Assembly (NCBI GenBank): GCA_024516035.1
Contig: CM044957.1
Location: 23,682,829 to 23,746,828 of the forward strand
Origin: Bactericera cockerelli
Taxonomy: Eukaryota > Arthropoda > Insecta > Hemiptera > Triozidae
Length of the DNA: 64,000 bases
Direction: 5' to 3'
The notes under the pieces were generated by a model that was not told the DNA's origin, ran no database searches, and was given only the letters and a program-made list of their open reading frames with translations. The position numbers were made by a program, and so were the translations under genes. Position 1 is the first letter of the stretch; each line of letters opens with the position of its first letter. Below, in pieces: positions 1 through 11,610 of this stretch.

Positions 1-1340
1 ATATTAGAGTCACTCTTTCAGTATCTTAAGTGTTTGAGTTTGCTGACCATGACAATCATAATAATTATGCATTAATTATTCTAGAAATGTGTGATGATTT
101 TCATTGTACACAAGCTAGGACTTGAGGAAATCCTTTTTTGTCTGAGGGTGCTGCAGTTCCACTGCTCCTTAGCACCAGCCGCGCCTGGATGGGCGTCTCC
201 TTCACATCGGACATTTGAACCCTTTATTCACATTCGGTTTATTCACTATTTCATCTTGAAATTACTACTTTTTTCAAAAGTCATCTGACTATGGTCATAG
301 AGGTATAGGAATACACTACAATCTAGCATGAATAATAAAAAGTTAAATATAAATCGAGGACGAGTTCCAAAAAGTTCAAGATATCACGACAGCAAAAAAT
401 ATCTAAGCTATGATGTTTTTTCATTCTAAAAAAAAAAAAAAATCATTCTAGGATAAAGTTACAGAAATGGATAACCTGAAGCTCGTTTGATATTGCAATT
501 ATGATGATACACGACACATTGCATACTTGATTATGCCAGGCGCACATACAATTAATTCTGAAATATAGTGTTCCTGGAATGTTGTAGACCTGGTATCAAT
601 TTCTTCATCTTGAATAATTTTATCTGCCCAGCTTCAGAAGACTTCTTCAGGTTTGAATAGCGGAAGAACAATATGTCTTATTTCATCATCTGTATAAATA
701 CAGGAATTGGTTCGTTATACATGAGGACATGAATGAGGATTGCTAACAAAATAAGCAATGTATTGAATATGTAGTGAACTTTGTTGTGACAGTACAATAC
801 AGTCAAGAAAAGTGACAAGGAAAAAGTTGCTGATACTCGTAGGTACTTCTCACATTTACACAGTTAGACTTTTTACTATTCTCCGCGCTCTTTATGTAGA
901 ATTTTTCCTTAATAATAACTTTAAGTGTATTTTAAATATTTATTTTTCATTGCACTTGGATAAGTTTCAAAAGCGGAGTTAGAATTGTTGAGAAAGAAAA
1001 GTGTTTGGTGAAAATGAAATGAAATTTACAGTTGTTTTGAACTTTTGCTCAACGACTCTTCTAGAGCAAAAAAAAAAAAAAAAAAGAAATCTGTCATGAT
1101 TGATTGTCTTTATACGCTAGAGGTACTTCACTGCATTTCATTCCTTCAAATATTGCTATTGCAGAGTAGGAAGTAGGTAAGTGAAACTAATAATATATTT
1201 CAAAAACAAATATAACAAGAGCTATACATATTTATGTATACATACAGACTAAGCACCAAGAAGATAGGCGAGTTTTGTTTCTGTGCATTTCATAACTAAC
1301 GACTTGCTTGATCTAGCTAGCTTTAAGTAAATTGTTCATT
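1..1340. other. Gene-free AT-rich spacer
   Basis: No ORF above 65 codons and no recognisable element; a few A runs (about 428-441, 1069-1085). Confidence 0.6.
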
Positions 1341-1342
1341 CC

Positions 1343-1405
1343 GCAAGAATCGAACCAAGATACTCAAAGAGGAGCGCTACTCTCTTCGTCAACTAGCCTG
1401 GCTCG
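1343..1405 (-). repeat. tRNA-like SINE head (possible)
   Basis: Minus strand reads GAGCCAGGCTAGTTGACG ... then GGTTCGATTCT, matching the RNA polymerase III B-box consensus GGTTCGANTCC closely, with an A-box-like stretch at the usual distance upstream. No full cloverleaf could be drawn, so a SINE fragment is more likely than a working tRNA gene. Confidence 0.35.
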
Positions 1406-1480
1406 TTTCATTTGAAACATCGACGATGTCAATAAGGAAATGATATTGCTTCCATTTCCACTTGAGATCTCGAGATACCA

Positions 1481-1496
1481 CCCCCCCCCCCCCCCC
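1481..1496 (+). repeat. Poly(C) tract
   Basis: Sixteen consecutive C, followed by TCCC. Length in the assembly may be unreliable. Confidence 0.9.
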
Positions 1497-1956
1497 TCCC
1501 AAAAGCTAGCTACTATGCGCAATACATACATCACAATAAATATGAAATCTTTTCACATTGTCCATTGGAGCTTATATTTATTATGAAATACTTGAGATAT
1601 TTTTGGTATTTATTGAAAATACGAAAGCTATTCAACAGAGCTCCCCCCCAGTTTTTATTAAAACAGGGGTTCCTATTCCTATGGTGTCGTACTGAGTAGC
1701 TGATGTGTTTGGTTTTATCTTCTTCTTCTTCTTTCACTTTGTCTTTTCACAAACCTACTTGGAATCAGCATCGGCATCTATAAAGCTACTTTTTATGTAC
1801 ATTCCTAACCATTCATTCTACAGATTATACATATGAATGTCAACAAACTTTGTGAGTTGAGGTTTATAGAACTCAAAGATAATTTGTAATAATTCCCTAT
1901 TAATCCCATTTTAGTCCGGTTTATGTGGCAGTACTACCGAAACATATTCCCACCGC

Positions 1957-2118
1957 CAGTGGCGTAGGAAGGAGGGTAGTTTTGGGGACAAATACCCCCC
2001 CCCCCCCCAAATTTTCAAGAAACCCCTGCAAAATAAATACGATGGAATATACGTAGTCTTTTTCCTCCTCAACCCCCCCCCCCCCCCCCCCCGAAATTTG
2101 GGTCTAGCTACGCCTCTG
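1957..2118. mobile_element. hAT-like miniature inverted-repeat element
   Basis: Left end CAGTGGCGTAG and right end CTACGCCTCTG are near-perfect inverted repeats. They are flanked by CCCACCGC (1949-1956) and CCCACAGC (2119-2126), an 8-bp target duplication with one mismatch, the size typical of hAT transposons. The 162-bp interior holds two poly(C) runs and no coding capacity. TIR and TSD are seen; the superfamily call is from the TSD length and the CAGNGGCG-like terminus. Confidence 0.75.
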
Positions 2119-2126
2119 CCCACAGC

Positions 2127-4364
2127 CCCCGCGCCTACGACCCTAGTATCCTTAGACGAAATATAAATTGCACACTGCGACACAATATCTTATAGGGAAA
2201 TATATACAAGGAAAGAGAAGGACAAGGGGACTAAGGAAAAAACTCAAAGCCAAAAAGAGTAGGGGATAAAAACTAAATAAATTCAGTTATGAAAGTTTAT
2301 TGGTACTGTTTTTCATCCTTTCCAAGGAAGTGAAAAGTTTTTTGAAAGTGAATCGAAAATATTAAGTATTTTTTCCTTGCCAAGAATATTCTAAATGAAA
2401 AGACAGGTTGTTGAAAAAAAAAAATTAAAAAAAATATGAGACAATGAGGCAAAGTATTATTCAAATTAAATCATGAGTTCCATCATTATGTATCAGGTTA
2501 GGACCGCGCTGATTTGAAACTTGATACAAATCGTATTTTATTCATCAATGTGCCTGATCACAAAACTAAACCTTACATTCCTTATAAGAATTAACAAATT
2601 GAAATTTCAGCTTATCATGTGGGAGAACATTATAAGAAACAATGAAAAATTGACTCTGAATTTTCGATCTCAAGAGAATCAAAAGAGATTCAAACAGGAG
2701 TTGAGATGAGGAGCACTGCAACACACACAAGTTCTCTTTGTCCGATATAACAAAGACAAAGGATAAGAAAATATTTTAAAATTACTTTACGGAGCTCCTA
2801 GCAGAAAGTAATGAAAACACGAGTTTCATGGGAATACAATATTTTCCAAAGGTCCTGCAGGAGAGCCAGTGGAAAAACAAAGCTGTTTGTTCAGGTCAGG
2901 AGACCCTTGCTTTGTTTCCGAGTACAACTCCCTCAGAACTAAATATATTTCTCTTGTCACTCGGGTCCGATCTTGTAAACTTGTCAAACAATAATTCACC
3001 ATTTGGAAAGAAAGAACTCTTTTTCTTTTCATATTGGTGTGACACTTTGAAACTTGGTAAGTTAATAAAATTATCATTTCATTTCAATGTGTCCACACTT
3101 GCTCCGTATTTCTAAGTTTTGAAACACATTTTGTATAGTAACTTGCTGATCGTTCGAAATTCTTCAGTAAACTTCTTCCTTTGTCACGAAGAGATTTATA
3201 AGTATGACACCTCGTTCCCCTACACTTAGGAAGTGATGCCGTGATTCTTCTCTAAGATTTTTCACAATAAAATTCTATAACAGGTATTTTAAGTCATGGT
3301 CGACACAATCAAAATAAATGTTCACGAGAAATGAAAGAAAATATACAAAACCCTGTACGAGGATTAATAGAAAACAAACTTTCCAAGCCCCTTCTCGTCT
3401 TAGGCGCAGGACTGCTGTGCCTCATTAGGGTTCATATCACCCTTTGATAAGTACAAGTTCACCCTAAGAACAGGAACACTTCCTGACATTTCATGACGTT
3501 GACAGCTCTGTCCTCTTCCTCTGCTTGGGGTTCAGAACATTGCCAAGTCCAGTAACTAATGAGATACTTGAGACAAGAGCTAGCTTATTTGCACAGAATG
3601 AGGAATCCACAGATTGAGTAGTTGATCTTGGTCCAGGGGTATGGTTTTGGTCACAATAGGTCGGTGTGATCATTGGGGGTACTATTGAGGGACTCGAATA
3701 AGTTCATGATGAATGTTGGATTACAAATCCTGCAGACAGAAAACTAAAGAAATAATACATATAGGCATTTTAATATGGACACCCTTTTCTCTTATGATTG
3801 TGTTCTATAATTATTTCAAGGAATCTATGAATTTGGCACTATTTTTATTCGTTGATTCTAAATATTCCTATGCATTGGAATGGAACTATACAAATTAAAC
3901 CGACAAGAGTGTTTTAATTGCACAAGTGTGCAGAGTTGCATCACCCTGCCTTTCTATTGTGCTCTATCTTTATTTATTTTCATTTATCCTTCCTTTTGAT
4001 ATCCTAATCCTATTTACTTAAATTTATAAGTAGGGCAGAGAAGCTCTACGGAAGGGGCGTATCTACCCGACCATGCAGCGATAAGGCTGAAATCGGATTA
4101 AACTAAAATAAATAAAAGTAATTACTTTTTTTACAAAAATAATAACGTCTATTTTTTTAAACATCGTCCCGACTGAAAAATTTGTGCGCTGGATTTAGGA
4201 TTCATTTTTTAGGGTTTTTAAAATTTGAAAAAATACCCGTTCCATAGGGTTCCACCGTCTGTCACAATTTAAGTCACACAACTTTTGAACAGCTCAAGCT
4301 GAAATGATGATATTTAGATGATTAACCGTACCTTACCTTTATTATGTAATTTTAATATCATCCA
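2127..4364. other. Gene-free spacer
   Basis: Two overlapping frames at 2826-3115 (83 and 95 codons, opposite strands) lack coding character. Nothing else seen. Confidence 0.55.
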
Positions 4365-4894
4365 GTATACAGGGTGTCCCACGACTTGATGTAAATATTT
4401 TAAGGGTAGGTTCAGCGCCCCATGGACTATCATATAAGCTGAAGTTGCAGTGGGGCATTTTCCTTCCTTAAAGAGTTATGGCAAAATCCCTGTTTTTCCC
4501 ACAGGTCAATAGATCACGTGGATCGATGGACTTAAAAAAAAATCATGGTAGGTTGCATCAATTAAAAAAAAAAAAAATAGGGATTCATTTTCAAAAAATC
4601 GAATTTTCCCTTTTTTTCCATCCTTGAATTGTAAGTACTTTTACAATAGCAATTTTGCGTATCACTAATAGTTAAAAATACCTTTTTATATTTAGTTCTA
4701 AAAAAGTGAAAGTTCATTCACATTAGTTTAAAGATCATGGAACGCAAGATATACGAGTATACATATACACAAAGCGACCATAACTCTTTAACGAAGCAAA
4801 ATACCCCACTGCAACTTCAGCTTATATGATAGTCCATGGGGCGCTGAACCTACCCTTCAAATATTTTCATCTAATCGTGGGACACCCTGTATAC
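4365..4894. mobile_element. Foldback/MITE element with 117-bp inverted arms
   Basis: 4365-4481 and 4778-4894 are near-identical inverted copies of each other, each 117 nt, starting GTATACAGGGTGTCCC at the outer ends and ending at AAGAGTTATGG inside. The arms include CAGCGCCCCATGGACTATC in both. The interior is AT-rich, non-coding. Outer TATA/TA next to CAGGGTG could be a TA-type target duplication. No transposase is present; the superfamily is not decided. Confidence 0.85.
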
Positions 4895-5066
4895 TAATAA
4901 TGTCCTTGGATAGCAAAATTTTTGTTCTAAAAAGTTCTCGATGAAAAACTCAATAAAATTTTAATATCTTTAAAAATAAATAAATTAATTTACCCACACA
5001 ATATTAGCTATTCTATTGGAAATAATTACATAGTAATATGAACAATACATATTAAATTAGTAATAA

Positions 5067-5298
5067 TCTATACTTATAAAAGAGAGTTTCACTCACTGAC
5101 TGACTGACTGATTCATCACTGTTTCTCCGAACTGGTAGGTCCTAGGAAGCTGAAATTTGGTAGGTAGCTTTGTCTTATAGTCTAGATGTGCAATAAGGGA
5201 TTTTTCGAAATTCTCACTACAACACCTGCCATTGGCGAAAAAAGATTTTTTGCTTTACGGCCATGCCTCGGCCCGCAAAGCGGGCGACAGCCCGCTAG
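5067..5298 (+). mobile_element. Short non-autonomous Helitron
   Basis: Starts TCTATACTTATAAAAGAG after an A, ends CTAG before a T, as Helitrons do when inserting between A and T. The 3' end has a hairpin AGCGGGC-gaca-GCCCGCT (5279-5296) overlapping the CTAG terminus. The 232-bp body shows no coding. A relative with the same 5' end is at 59985, and a longer one with the same type of 3' end lies at 10527-11610. Confidence 0.8.
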
Positions 5299-7382
5299 TT
5301 AAGAATATAAATAGTATGATGGCGTACATTAACATACCACGAGTAGCAAACCAAAACGCAAGACCGCCACCGCACCCACACATCTCGGTGAGAACATTGT
5401 ACCGTGTATTTTGCCTTGTTAATTAATGAAATAGGAAGGTAATACTGCTTGGAAATTTACATAAGCTCTGATAATTTGTACTTCTCTGTTTTCAAAATTA
5501 AGCATTTGTAAATTCCATTTATACATACAGTAGGTATGTACATCACTACACTTAAAGAAGAGAGCAGCTATAGTGGAGAAAATTAGTAGGTACTGTTTTT
5601 GATAATACCGCCTAGTGTATATTATGTAGGTATAATTTATTTTTATTTGGAAACTTATGGGCCTAAATATATGTATGTAGGTACTTTATATAGGTATACA
5701 CGTAAGCGAAATTGCAAGATTGTCCATTTTTTGACACAGTTGGAATTTCTACGGGGTATCTCAAAAGTTTAGGGAAAAAGGCTTCATCTTTCGTTTTTTT
5801 TTTAATAGAACCCCCCAGTTTTTATTTTATTTCAAAATCCACGTATACTGTACACATAATTAACTCCTTACTCGATACTTTGATCAAACTAGCGGTCTCT
5901 CAGACCGATGTTTCGGATCTAACATGGAATACACATCTAACATGGAAAAGACAAACAGGGCTATGAGCTTTTGTCAAAGGGAGGGGGAAGACAAACGTTA
6001 AAGTTCAGTACAAGTTATTCCACGTCTAGCTCAGGAAATAGGGAGGAAAATAGTATCAATCTGCGCATTTGGGGAAAGAATTTCTTTCCTAACCGGCCTA
6101 ACCCATATCGTCAGGTATATTTAGAGGAGCTTAAATATCAGTTGTTGGGACTGCGGAGATTGTGAGGGTTCCGCCATCTTGAAAAAAGGGACCAAATGGT
6201 TTTTAAATTAACTAAATTTCTATGAACTCCATGAAAATTTACACAGAATACTTTTTTTTTATAAATTTAAATTACGTATTTTAACAACTAGGCGGTAGGG
6301 CTGCTCTATGAATCAAACTTACTAACCACTAAATAATGAGGCCCCTCTTCTTCTCTTATAAGAAAAACTAATTCAAAATCCTTGTACTCCTTGTAGCACG
6401 CACGTGGGTGATGTCTCACTGCGCCAGGACAGACTGTGTGGGAACAGAAGAAATTATAAGCCCCTAGGTAATTGAATAAGCAAGAACCCTGGGTTTTGTG
6501 GAGGCTGTGAGAGTGCAGAATAAAGTCAAGATTGAGGACATAAGAGAACTTTGCCGCGTGCGTTCTGACCACGCGCCACTTGAGACAAATGTGTTGACGT
6601 GTGTAAGAGACTTGGTATCATCCTCAGAGCACAAGGGGGACGCCCGCGATATGGAATATGATAGCTTGATATAAATAATTCAGATCTGGAATATGAGAAG
6701 GGTTCATAACAACGCAGGGATCAAAGAAGGATGATTTCTAATTGATTGATGACGAGAAGACATTCTGTTCAAGTAGACAACGACCAATAAATAGTGGTTC
6801 AATTTTGCAAAATAATATCACAGATCCTAAAAACTAAAGATGTAACGTATCGTGAGATAATAGGGATATAGTCTACCTTACTTTACAAGGTATAGATGTA
6901 AGTCAATATGTCTCTGATAACAGGAACTTACCACTTACTTGACTTACTTGTTATAGTTTTGATAAGTAGCTATTAGTAATAGTAAGTTCAGGTAAAAATT
7001 GTAAATATAGGAATTTATCAAAGTTTTCCGGAATTAAATATAAAACACAGGAGGAAAGAAGGGATAAACCACAGATTTCAGGAAAGGAAAAGTTCCTGAG
7101 CTAGCATGAGGGTTATTTGAGAGAATTTAGCTAACAAATTACACTTTTGTTCGTTATATTTACTATAATCCTGGGAATTTTCAAAGCCGGGCTTAAAAAG
7201 TCAATAGGAAAGGGTTTCTGAGGAGTAGTGAGGAGCTGTGTTGTTCATTAAGGACCTGCACATTGAACGCGTCAGACTCGCAACACATGCGGGCTGTGAG
7301 TATGTATCCGGCCGGAGATAACAATGATTTACGAGCTTTCCCTCGTGCTGAGTTTAAGCCATTCCAAACTAGATAAGAGCGT
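5299..7382. other. Gene-free spacer
   Basis: Short frames only; GTAGGTA-rich between 5500 and 5700, and an 88-codon minus frame at 6306 without recognisable features. Confidence 0.55.
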
Positions 7383-7441
7383 GGAATTCAGTAGTTGGTT
7401 GCTCGCTTCCGGTGCAAAAGTACCGAGGTTCAAGTCCCAAA
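7383..7441 (+). repeat. tRNA-like SINE head (possible)
   Basis: Contains GGTTCAAGTCC, a good B-box match, about 35 nt after GTAGTTGGTTGCTCGC which resembles an A box. No tail family was recognised, so this is a weak call. Confidence 0.35.
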
Positions 7442-7623
7442 GAAGTGAAATCCAATTGCATATTTGCTTTCAAATCTCGCAATTATTTTATGGTCAAAAA
7501 GGGACGCGTGTAAATTGGTTCCACCTGAAATACTAAAGGATTTGGTACTCTTTTTGTTCCTTATATCTCATACCTCATATAACTACTCTGTGTCAAATAG
7601 GACGGAAATGCTGTTCTGGTCAG

Positions 7624-7660
7624 AAAGATAAGCAAAGTAGATAATACTTTGCTTATCTTT
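7624..7660. repeat. Perfect 16-bp hairpin
   Basis: AAAGATAAGCAAAGTA and its exact reverse complement flank a five-base GATAA loop. AT-rich and without a following T tract of note; it may be chance or a small transposon scar. Confidence 0.7.
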
Positions 7661-8111
7661 GATGTTTTATTCATCAATAAAATACATTTGTTAGGTAAGT
7701 GTGACTATCCTTAATACTACTTTCTTATGTCACTGGGACTATTTATTTATGATTTATACATGATTCATTTTTTTATTGGGAAATGGGAACCGATTCATAT
7801 TAAGTTACTTTTTAAGGGCAGAACCAATTCACTTGTACTAGAAGATTATGACATTTTTTGGTGACCAAGCCAATTTGTACATATTCACTGCAAATATCTG
7901 TTAAGTTACCTCCAAAACGCTGTGCTTTTCCATCAAACTGACAGAGCATGGATAATGAATTCAAGCTCATGGGAGACATACCTGCAACACAAGATTGAGA
8001 TATAATTAATAAATGTAAGAAGTTAAAAAAGCATAAATTACAAAAAAAAACTCATTTGCTTAAATTTCAGAATCCACGTCTACATTACAATTCAATATGC
8101 GTATTGTGTCT

Positions 8112-8312
8112 GTCCCGGTAGCTCAGTGGTAAAGGCGGCACTCTGTGAATCCAAAGACTCCAGAGGTCGTGGTTTCGAAACCCAGCTGGGACATTACATG
8201 TTATCCTCCCAATTGGGATTTTTACCACATAATAATATGTCTTGGGCTTACTGCTGGAATAATGGGACTTTAATTGTCCTAATCGGGCAGCATAAATAAG
8301 GCGATATTATTA
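8112..8312 (+). repeat. tRNA-derived SINE, family A (full head and body)
   Basis: Head GTCCCGGTAGCTCAGTGG holds an A box and GGTTTCGAAACCC a B box; the first seven bases pair with CTGGGAC at about 8186-8192, so a tRNA-like acceptor stem persists. The body that follows (about 120 nt with GGAATAATGGGACTTTAAT) ends in AT triplets. Related bodies occur on the minus strand at 16845-16988 and 47828-47980, which makes this a dispersed repeat and not a single-copy tRNA gene. Confidence 0.75.
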
Positions 8313-8320
8313 TTGTGCTT

Positions 8321-8366
8321 GGGTGCTTTTACCTCCACATCACTAGATATGGAGGTAAAAGTACCC
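8321..8366. repeat. Hairpin, 17-bp stem with one mismatch
   Basis: GGGTGCTTTTACCTCCA pairs with TGGAGGTAAAAGTACCC across a 12-base loop. It lies directly after the SINE tail and could be part of it or a tiny separate element. Confidence 0.6.
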
Positions 8367-9806
8367 ATTCCTGCTACTAAAATACATAGTGAACACGTGA
8401 CGGCTGGGTGATGACTATTATTTTATGTTATATCAACTTCTTATTTCAGAATAAAGACTTACTACATCGTTGTGACCCTTTACATAATTCTAGTGATAGT
8501 GCCTGCACTGCCTGCGCTAAAAAAAAAAACTACAGTCGTATAAATTCACTTAAACTACAATTTGTTCGTCGTTAGTTACTAAATTGTTTAAAAAAAGCAG
8601 AATTGATAGTTTTCGCTGCAGACCGGCGCCAGGCGCCAGGGTGCTGTCGCTTACGAATTTAATTATCACAAACCTACGCCGGAGTTGTGGTGGAAAATCT
8701 TTTGTTTTTCATTATTGTCTCTGTTTTTATCTTTTTGTTACATACATACGTAATTGTATAGTTTCTTATTTGTTTCAAACTTAGGCACTAAGCTTCGCTA
8801 GTTGAAATCATGATAGAATACCTCAGAAGATGTGAATTGACCCTCAAAATTAGTGTACTTTAGCTCGTTCTTTCACTTACCTCTATGTATTTTTTGTGGC
8901 TGAAAATTGATGTAGTAGAAACTTCTATGACACTTAAAATATATCTGCATTTTTGATTTTATTATGCATGAGAAATTTAACAGACTTCTACTTAGTGATG
9001 AGGAAATCATCATGCAACTTCACCAAGTTATTAAGCCAACAATATCCAAGTTCGACTTAGTTCAAATATATTTATTTAAAAAAAATTGGTTCGTGATATA
9101 AGATGATATAAAAGATCTATTGAAGGTAAATTCGATAGCAACTAGGTACATTGGCTGTAAAAAACGTCTTGTGGAAAACAAACATCTTAAATGAAAACAA
9201 AAGTTATTGAAATTTTCTTCGTCGTATTATCTATTGGTAATACGTAGTCTAAAGTCGCTTTTCTATAATATCAATGACTTTATAAATATTTCTTCGAAAT
9301 GAGATGAAGGAGATGTCGAAAAATGTAATGCATAGTAAATTATTTATGATGAAGGAAGACAGATGACAATTATGTCAATGACAGTACAAGAAAGACATAT
9401 GTGTGTAAAAAAAAAGGCCAAAGCCCATGGGGGCATGAGAGAAACAACACGTACCTGATACGTGTCTTGTTATAGGTTGAAAAGTATACTTCAAGTTTTC
9501 TACCCTCAAACATAGCATCACTTCATGGACAGGGCGCGTCTCAAATAGCAAATAGCAATGCATCTCATTCAACCAGCCGCGGTGAACAGTTAAATTGAAT
9601 CTGATGGGTCATTAGGTGAGTGTAAACACTCAAGGTATGACCGATGCATAGGTATGTGGGTTGCTAGATTGCCATCAGTAGTAACGCACCAGTCCCCGCC
9701 CCGCTTCTCCAGTAGGGAATTTTAGACAGAAAGCTAATTTAAAAGTTCTCTTCCTGGAGCAGTAAATATAAGATTACACGTCTAAGGTTACTCATCCGTC
9801 CCCTGC
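8367..9806. other. Gene-free spacer
   Basis: Only short frames. GGCGCCAGGCGCC at about 8625-8638 is a small GC palindrome. Confidence 0.55.
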
Positions 9807-9821
9807 GGTTGCCTGGCAACC
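9807..9821. promoter_or_regulatory. Perfect X-box-like palindrome (candidate RFX site)
   Basis: GGTTGCCTGGCAACC is a perfect 7+1+7 palindrome fitting the RFX consensus GTNRCC, short spacer, RGYAAC. RFX factors control ciliary genes in animals. No gene start is recognised nearby, so function is inferred only from the motif. Confidence 0.35.
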
Positions 9822-10556
9822 AGAGCTGCATGGTTTCAATACCGGTAATTGCACATATTTTAAGGGTTGTCGAAATGAAGCAGTTTAAAATATTGAATAC
9901 GGAAGACAAAACCTGCCACTCCCCAAGTAGCATTTTCTCCTAAAAATGCACACAAAACACAAACATGTATAATGCAATAGAGAACAACGATACATATAAG
10001 AATATATGACGTATTAAAACAACTCTTGACCATTTATATGTACATTTATATGAAAATAAAAACTCCCTTGGTTCAAACTTCCGATTCTAGATATTATTAG
10101 GGACTTAAAACCCTAAATTAAAATTCTAGAGACGTTCTCTTAATTGAAATGAATATGTACGTACCCAGATGTAGACAGTTATCTCAAATGCATTGAAACT
10201 AGTAGTTTTGCGAACTGTAAACCTCATACAGATTCTATTATCGAATTGTAAATGGCATATCAAACATGAAGACATCGAGACCTTCCATTCGGCCCAAAAA
10301 ATATAGGTAAATTTTTATGACCCCAATAAAACTTATATACTTAATTTCAAAAAAATTGAAGAGTCCTGGACAAGAGTTATCGCGGAACAGACAGAGATAT
10401 CGAAAAATCATACCATCAAAATGTCTTATTGCGATAAAAGCAGCAATTTTTGTACGATCGAGCTGGTATGTTCCAGACATGGTTCACATGGTTGATTCGA
10501 GCCATTTTATTCTTAATTATTAAAAACTAGCGGGTTACACCCGCCGCTTCGCCAAC

Positions 10557-10747
10557 CCACCAAACACACACAACGCTCACCCACACACACCCACCCACAC
10601 ACACCCACACATCCACACACACCCACACATGCACACACACCCACACAAAACACACACACACACACACACCACACACACACACCACACACACACCACACAC
10701 ACACCACACACACACCAAACAACACACACACACACCATACACACACA

Positions 10748-10793
<46 letters not shown>

Positions 10794-10990
10794 ACACACA
10801 CACACACACATACACACACACACCAACACACACACACACCACACACACACACACCACACACACACACACACCACACACACACACACACGCACACCCAACG
10901 CACTCCACACGCACACCCACACACACACACCACACACACCACACCACCACACCACACACACACACCAACAACACACACAACACACACAAA
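10557..10990. repeat. Compound (CA)n/(CCACACA) microsatellite
   Basis: About 430 bases of almost pure CA with interspersed CCAC units. It keeps several reading frames open on both strands (up to 206 codons of His-Thr or Cys-Val), which are low-complexity artefacts. Confidence 0.95.
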
Positions 10991-11425
10991 ATGTCATTTA
11001 GGTTTGAAAAAAAACCTGAATATTTTTTGTCGCCCATTTATTTTCTGGTCTTCCCGGCGTAGCTCAAGAATGGCTCATCAGAATTTCGCGATCAATATGT
11101 CAAATGAAAGCCTAAACCCTTGCCTAAAACTTTTTCGCTCTGAGTTGATAGGTCGTCACTTCAAATTTCGAGAAAAAATGTCATTTTGGTCAAAAAACGT
11201 GAATATTTTACATGTTACCCATCCATTTTTTTTACCTTACCTGGCGTAGCTCAAGAACGGCTCATCAGAAATTCGCGATCGATATGTCAATTGAAAGCTC
11301 AAACCCTTGCCTAAAACTTTCTCGCTTTGAGTTGATAGGTCGTCGCGACAAATTTCGAGAAAAAATGTGATTTTTGTCAAAAAACGTGAATTATTTTTGC
11401 GTCACCCATCCATTTTTATCCTTAC
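10991..11425. repeat. 187-bp tandem repeat, about 2.3 units
   Basis: The landmark ATGTSATTTNGGT recurs at 10991, 11178 and 11365, exactly 187 apart, with the following GCGTAGCTCAAGAA and TTGAGTTGATAGGTCGTC shared between units one and two. It sits inside the Helitron. Confidence 0.85.
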
Positions 11426-11610
11426 TCATTGTAGCTTAACCTCAGGGAGATATAATCTAGCCTAGAAGAATTTCCTGATCCAAAGGGACCTATGTGCAAA
11501 ATTTCAGGTTTCTCGGTCAAACGGTGTGGATTTGTATAAAGAACATACATACATACACACATACACACATACACACATACATACAGACAGCTTTCTTTTA
11601 TAGATATAGA

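Larger units (their letters stand above)
10527..11610 (-). mobile_element. Non-autonomous Helitron, 1.08 kb, minus orientation
   Basis: On the minus strand it starts TCTATATCTATAAAAGAAAG (outer end 11610, preceded by A) and ends with a GCGGGT-gta-ACCCGC hairpin and CTAG before T (10527-10530). Between these are a large CA/TG microsatellite and a 187-bp tandem repeat; no Rep/helicase coding is present. The terminal structure matches the smaller Helitron at 5067. Confidence 0.75.

Noticed and set aside
7624..7660. microRNA precursor at the 16-bp hairpin
   Set aside because: The stem is too short (16 bp) and the loop too small for a typical animal pre-miRNA.
8112..8192. Working tRNA gene at the family A SINE head
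   Set aside because: The acceptor stem pairs, but the anticodon arm does not fold well and relatives with the same tail occur twice more, so it is a SINE.
10513..11249. Several open frames of 136-206 codons across the CA tract, both strands
   Set aside because: They consist of His-Thr or Cys-Val dipeptide runs produced by the microsatellite and carry no other sequence signal.
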